Assembly (NCBI GenBank): GCA_020861055.1
Contig: JAJBTD010000017.1
Location: 1 to 7,211, forward strand
Source of the DNA: Clostridiales bacterium
Lineage (GTDB): Bacteria > Bacillota > Clostridia > Oscillospirales > Oscillospiraceae
DNA: 7,211 bases
Direction of reading: 5' to 3'
Under the pieces are notes generated by a model, which was not told the DNA's origin, ran no database searches, and saw nothing but the letters and a program-made list of their open reading frames with translations. Positions within the stretch are counted from its first letter, which is position 1, and every line of letters begins with the position of its first letter. The position numbers and the translations under genes are program-made. Shown in pieces: positions 5,519-7,211 of the stretch.

Positions 5519-5764
5519 ATGAATGACCAGGAACGCATCACCGACCTGATCCTGCTTGAGAAAAAGATGAGCACCAACTACAACGAGTTTGCCAGCGAGT
5601 GCACCAACATCCAGCTGCGGAATCAGTTTCTGTCCCTGCTGAGCAAGGACCACGACATCCAGAGCGATCTCTACCAGGCGGCTACCAGCCGGGGCTGGTA
5701 TCAGACCCGCCCCGCCGACGGCGCACAGATCAACCAGACCTATCAGAAATTCTCCAAAATGTGA
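5519..5764 (+). CDS. CotF-family spore coat protein (81 aa)
   Basis: The protein is recognisable as a single Coat_F (CotF-like) domain. It opens MNDQERITDLILLEKKMSTN, continues with a Y-N-E-F-A-S-E-C-T-N helix (21-30) and an L-R-N-Q-F-L-S-L-L helix (33-41), and carries the characteristic GWYQTRPA segment at 59-66. CotF proteins are small helical components of the spore coat, made in the mother cell; they belong to the ferritin-like superfamily. AAGGAGG (5504-5510), overlapping the stop of the gene before, lies eight bases from the ATG. The pair forms a two-gene operon closed by the tandem hairpins at 5772-5838. At 81 residues it carries just the domain. No gene symbol is given because several paralogues of this family occur per genome. 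Confidence 0.92.
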   Translation: MNDQERITDLILLEKKMSTNYNEFASECTNIQLRNQFLSLLSKDHDIQSDLYQAATSRGWYQTRPADGAQINQTYQKFSKM

Positions 5765-5771
5765 CGCAGAG

Positions 5772-5838
5772 AGAGCGGCTCCCGGTCAGACAGGCCGTGA
5801 GCCGCTCTGCCCTTGCGCAGCAAGGTTTTTTGCTTTTT
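5772..5838 (+). terminator. Tandem hairpins with T-tract ending the coat-protein operon
   Basis: The first stem pairs AGAGCGGCTC (5772-5781) with GAGCCGCTCT (5799-5808) and has a further CGG/CCG pairing inside. The second, CCTTGC (5811-5816) with GCAAGG (5820-5825) around GCA, is directly followed by TTTTTT (5826-5831) and a second run of five T (5834-5838). The second hairpin is the actual intrinsic terminator; the first starts eight bases after the cotF-like stop. Confidence 0.88.
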
Positions 5839-5861
5839 GATATTCCATTTTTTGAGAAGTG

Positions 5862-5870
5862 TGCTATAAT
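5862..5870 (+). promoter_or_regulatory. Extended -10 promoter of nrdR
   Basis: TGC-TATAAT at 5862-5870 is a perfect extended -10 element (TGnTATAAT). No good -35 lies 16-18 bases upstream (TTCCAT at 5843 is the best). Transcription would start near 5877, leaving a leader of about 58 bases before nrdR. The T-rich run between terminator and promoter may help opening. Confidence 0.75.
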
Positions 5871-5934
5871 AATGACCAATCAATAGCGTCCATGTAATAT
5901 TCAAGCGATACTGATATGGAGAGGAAGTGCCCCC

Positions 5935-6390
5935 ATGAAATGTCCCTATTGCGGAAAGGTAGACAGCAAGGTGGTCGATTCCCGTCCCGCCGACGACGGG
6001 GAGAGCATCCGCCGGAGACGGGAGTGTCTGTCCTGCGGCAAGCGCTTCACCACCTATGAGACAGTGGAGACCCTGCCCCTGATCGTGGTCAAAAAGGATG
6101 GAAGCCGCCAGAGCTTCGAGCGGGACAAGGTGCTCAGGGGCATCATTCACGCCTGCGCCCAGCGTCCCGTCCCCATGGAGACTATGGAGCGCATCGCCAG
6201 CGAGGTGGAGCAGGAGCTTCAAAACTCCATGAACCGAGAGGTCACAGCCGTCCGCATCGGCGACCTGGTGATGGAAAAGCTCAAGGCGGTGGACGAGGTT
6301 TCCTATGTCCGTTTTGCCTCGGTGTACCGTCAGTTCAAGGATATCGACTCCTTCATGGAGGAGCTGAACAAGTTGCTGGCGGAGCGGTAA
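5935..6390 (+). CDS. nrdR: Transcriptional repressor NrdR
   Basis: NrdR represses ribonucleotide reductase genes when dATP is plentiful by binding paired NrdR boxes in their promoters. The 151 residues are the usual length. The N-terminus MKCPYCG...CLSCG holds the zinc ribbon (C3, C6, C31, C34) with the conserved DSRPADDGESIRRRREC stretch between. An ATP-cone follows from about residue 48 (LIVVKKDGSRQSFERDK) to 138 (YVRFASVYRQFKD), where ATP or dATP binds and sets the oligomeric state. The start has a purine-rich GGAGAGGA site at 5918-5925, and MKCPYCG is the invariant family start. It is transcribed alone, with its own promoter and terminator. No nrd gene is in the window, so the regulon must lie elsewhere. 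I see no clear NrdR-box pair in its own leader. Confidence 0.98.
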   Translation: MKCPYCGKVDSKVVDSRPADDGESIRRRRECLSCGKRFTTYETVETLPLIVVKKDGSRQSFERDKVLRGIIHACAQRPVPMETMERIASEVEQELQNSMNREVTAVRIGDLVMEKLKAVDEVSYVRFASVYRQFKDIDSFMEELNKLLAER

Positions 6391-6410
6391 ACCTGTCATT
6401 CCATACACAC

Positions 6411-6452
6411 AATTGCCCGGAGGCCGAAGCCTCCGGGCAATTTCTGTTTTTT
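6411..6452 (+). terminator. Intrinsic terminator of nrdR in a convergent junction
   Basis: A perfect 14-base stem (AATTGCCCGGAGGC, 6411-6424, with 6429-6442) around the loop CGAA is followed by TTTCTGTTTTTT ending at 6452. The T-run overlaps the stop codon of the minus-strand permease gene. On the minus strand the stem is followed only by TGTGTGTATGG, so it would be a weaker terminator for that gene. Confidence 0.9.
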
Positions 6453-7211
6453 ACCGTTCCTCCCGGAAGTAGGGCAGGCCCAGGGCTGCCGGGGGCTGGT
6501 TTTCCCGCTTTTTCCGCAGGGAGGTGGCCACCAGGACGGCGATGGTCACCACATAGGGCAGCATCTTGAACAGCTCCATGGAGCTGCGAGTCAGGTTGGG
6601 AATATACATATACATCCAGTACAACAGGCCGAAGAGATAGGCGCCCCAGATGACGTTCAACGGCTTCCAGGTGGCGAAGATGACCAGAGCCACCGCCAGC
6701 CAGCCCAGGGCCTCAATGGTGCCGTCGGTGCTCCAGGTGCCCTTGGTGTAGTCCATAATGAAATACAGGCTCCCCAGGCCGCAGATACCCGAACCGATGC
6801 AGGTGGCCAGATATTTGTTCCGGGTGACGTTGATCCCGGCGGCGTCCGCCGTGGCTGGGTTCTCCCCCACTGCCCGGAGGTTCAGGCCCTTCCGGGTGCG
6901 CTTCAGGAACCAGTGCATCACAATGGCGATGGCGATAGCCAGATAGACCAGAAAGCCGTAGCCAAAGAGCAGGGTGCCGATGGGGAACCCGGCCACAGTC
7001 AGGCCCGACAGAGCCGGGATGGTCGTCCGGTAGGCCAGGCTGGTGGTGGAGACGGAGATCTGTCCCACGCCGCCTGCCAGGGTGCTCAGGTTGCCCCCGA
7101 AGAAATTGGCCACGCCTCCGCCGAAGATGGTCAGGGTCAGACCGGTGACATTCTGGTTGGCCCGGAGGGTGGTGGTCAGGAAGCAGTAGATCCGGCCCCC
7201 CAGCGCCGCCG
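6451..7211 (-). CDS. BmpA/Nup-type nucleoside ABC transporter permease, C-terminal 252 residues (5' end outside window)
   Basis: This is the second permease of a nucleoside importer of the type BmpA (lipoprotein), ATPase, permease 1, permease 2, in the BPD_transp_2 family (like NupQ/YufQ). It sits in the cytoplasmic membrane. Translation reads inward from the window edge without a stop; the segment LTTTLRANQNVTGLTLTIFG upstream of the first in-frame GTG (7113) is conserved in the family, so the true start is outside. The coupling loop KGLNLRAVGENPATADAAGI, which contacts the ATPase, follows a strong hydrophobic helix (LLFGYGFLVYLAIAIAIVMHWF). Four or more further membrane segments follow, and the C-terminus ends L-G-L-P-Y-F-R-E-E-R before TAA. 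The other transporter genes should lie beyond 7211. Substrate (guanosine, other nucleosides or a related compound) cannot be set from this part. Confidence 0.92.
   Translation of the reverse strand, partial: AALGGRIYCFLTTTLRANQNVTGLTLTIFGGGVANFFGGNLSTLAGGVGQISVSTTSLAYRTTIPALSGLTVAGFPIGTLLFGYGFLVYLAIAIAIVMHWFLKRTRKGLNLRAVGENPATADAAGINVTRNKYLATCIGSGICGLGSLYFIMDYTKGTWSTDGTIEALGWLAVALVIFATWKPLNVIWGAYLFGLLYWMYMYIPNLTRSSMELFKMLPYVVTIAVLVATSLRKKRENQPPAALGLPYFREER

Noticed and set aside
5837..5842. TTGATA as the -35 box of the nrdR promoter
   Set aside because: The spacer to TATAAT would be 22 bases, too long for a standard promoter; the extended -10 explains activity better.
1..7211. CRISPR arrays, tRNA or rRNA genes, phage or transposase genes
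   Set aside because: No regular direct-repeat/spacer pattern, no cloverleaf or rRNA sequence, and no coding frame of those families was seen.

Overview
The window reads as chromosomal DNA of a GC-rich, spore-forming Firmicute. The best guess is a gut clostridium of the Oscillospiraceae type (Flavonifractor or Pseudoflavonifractor-like). The grounds are strong GC bias at third codon positions, AGGAGG-type ribosome sites, spore-coat proteins of the CotF kind, a BmpA-type nucleoside transporter permease, and an archaeal-type AspRS next to gatCAB. This placement is an inference from gene content, not a database result.

Bases 2-4057 are one tight + strand operon: the 3' part of an archaeal/non-discriminating-type aspartyl-tRNA synthetase, then gatC, gatA and gatB, with gaps of 22, 12 and -1 bases. 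Together they make up the indirect route to Asn-tRNA(Asn): AspRS charges tRNA(Asn) with Asp, and GatCAB amidates it. GatCAB may also convert Glu-tRNA(Gln) to Gln-tRNA(Gln). All three GatA catalytic residues (K79, S154, S178) are present. Transcription of the operon probably ends at a strong intrinsic terminator (4225-4264).

Bases 4058-4436 hold no recognised gene. They contain a 123-base imperfect palindrome that looks like a MITE or REP-type repeat (4068-4190), the operon terminator, and a fully consensus housekeeping promoter (4343-4370) with a 5'-UTR hairpin. That promoter drives an unrecognised 38-residue Cys/Trp/Arg-rich small protein (4437-4553). This is the most interesting item here: promoter, leader hairpin, ribosome site and a downstream terminator hairpin form a self-contained unit. 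A cre-like palindrome lies in its 3' region. The terminator hairpin also overlaps the ribosome site of the next gene, a 172-residue protein of unknown function (4710-5228).

Bases 5320-5764 encode two tiny spore-coat/ferritin-like proteins in a two-gene operon ending at tandem hairpins. An extended -10 promoter then leads into nrdR (5935-6390), the zinc-ribbon/ATP-cone repressor of ribonucleotide reductase genes. A GC-rich terminator separates nrdR from a convergent minus-strand gene (6451-7211, 5' end outside the window) for a BmpA/Nup-type nucleoside ABC transporter permease.

I saw no tRNA, rRNA, CRISPR array, insertion-sequence transposase or phage gene. Most of the window is ordinary core genome. 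The unexplained part is the 4058-5228 stretch between gatB and the coat genes.
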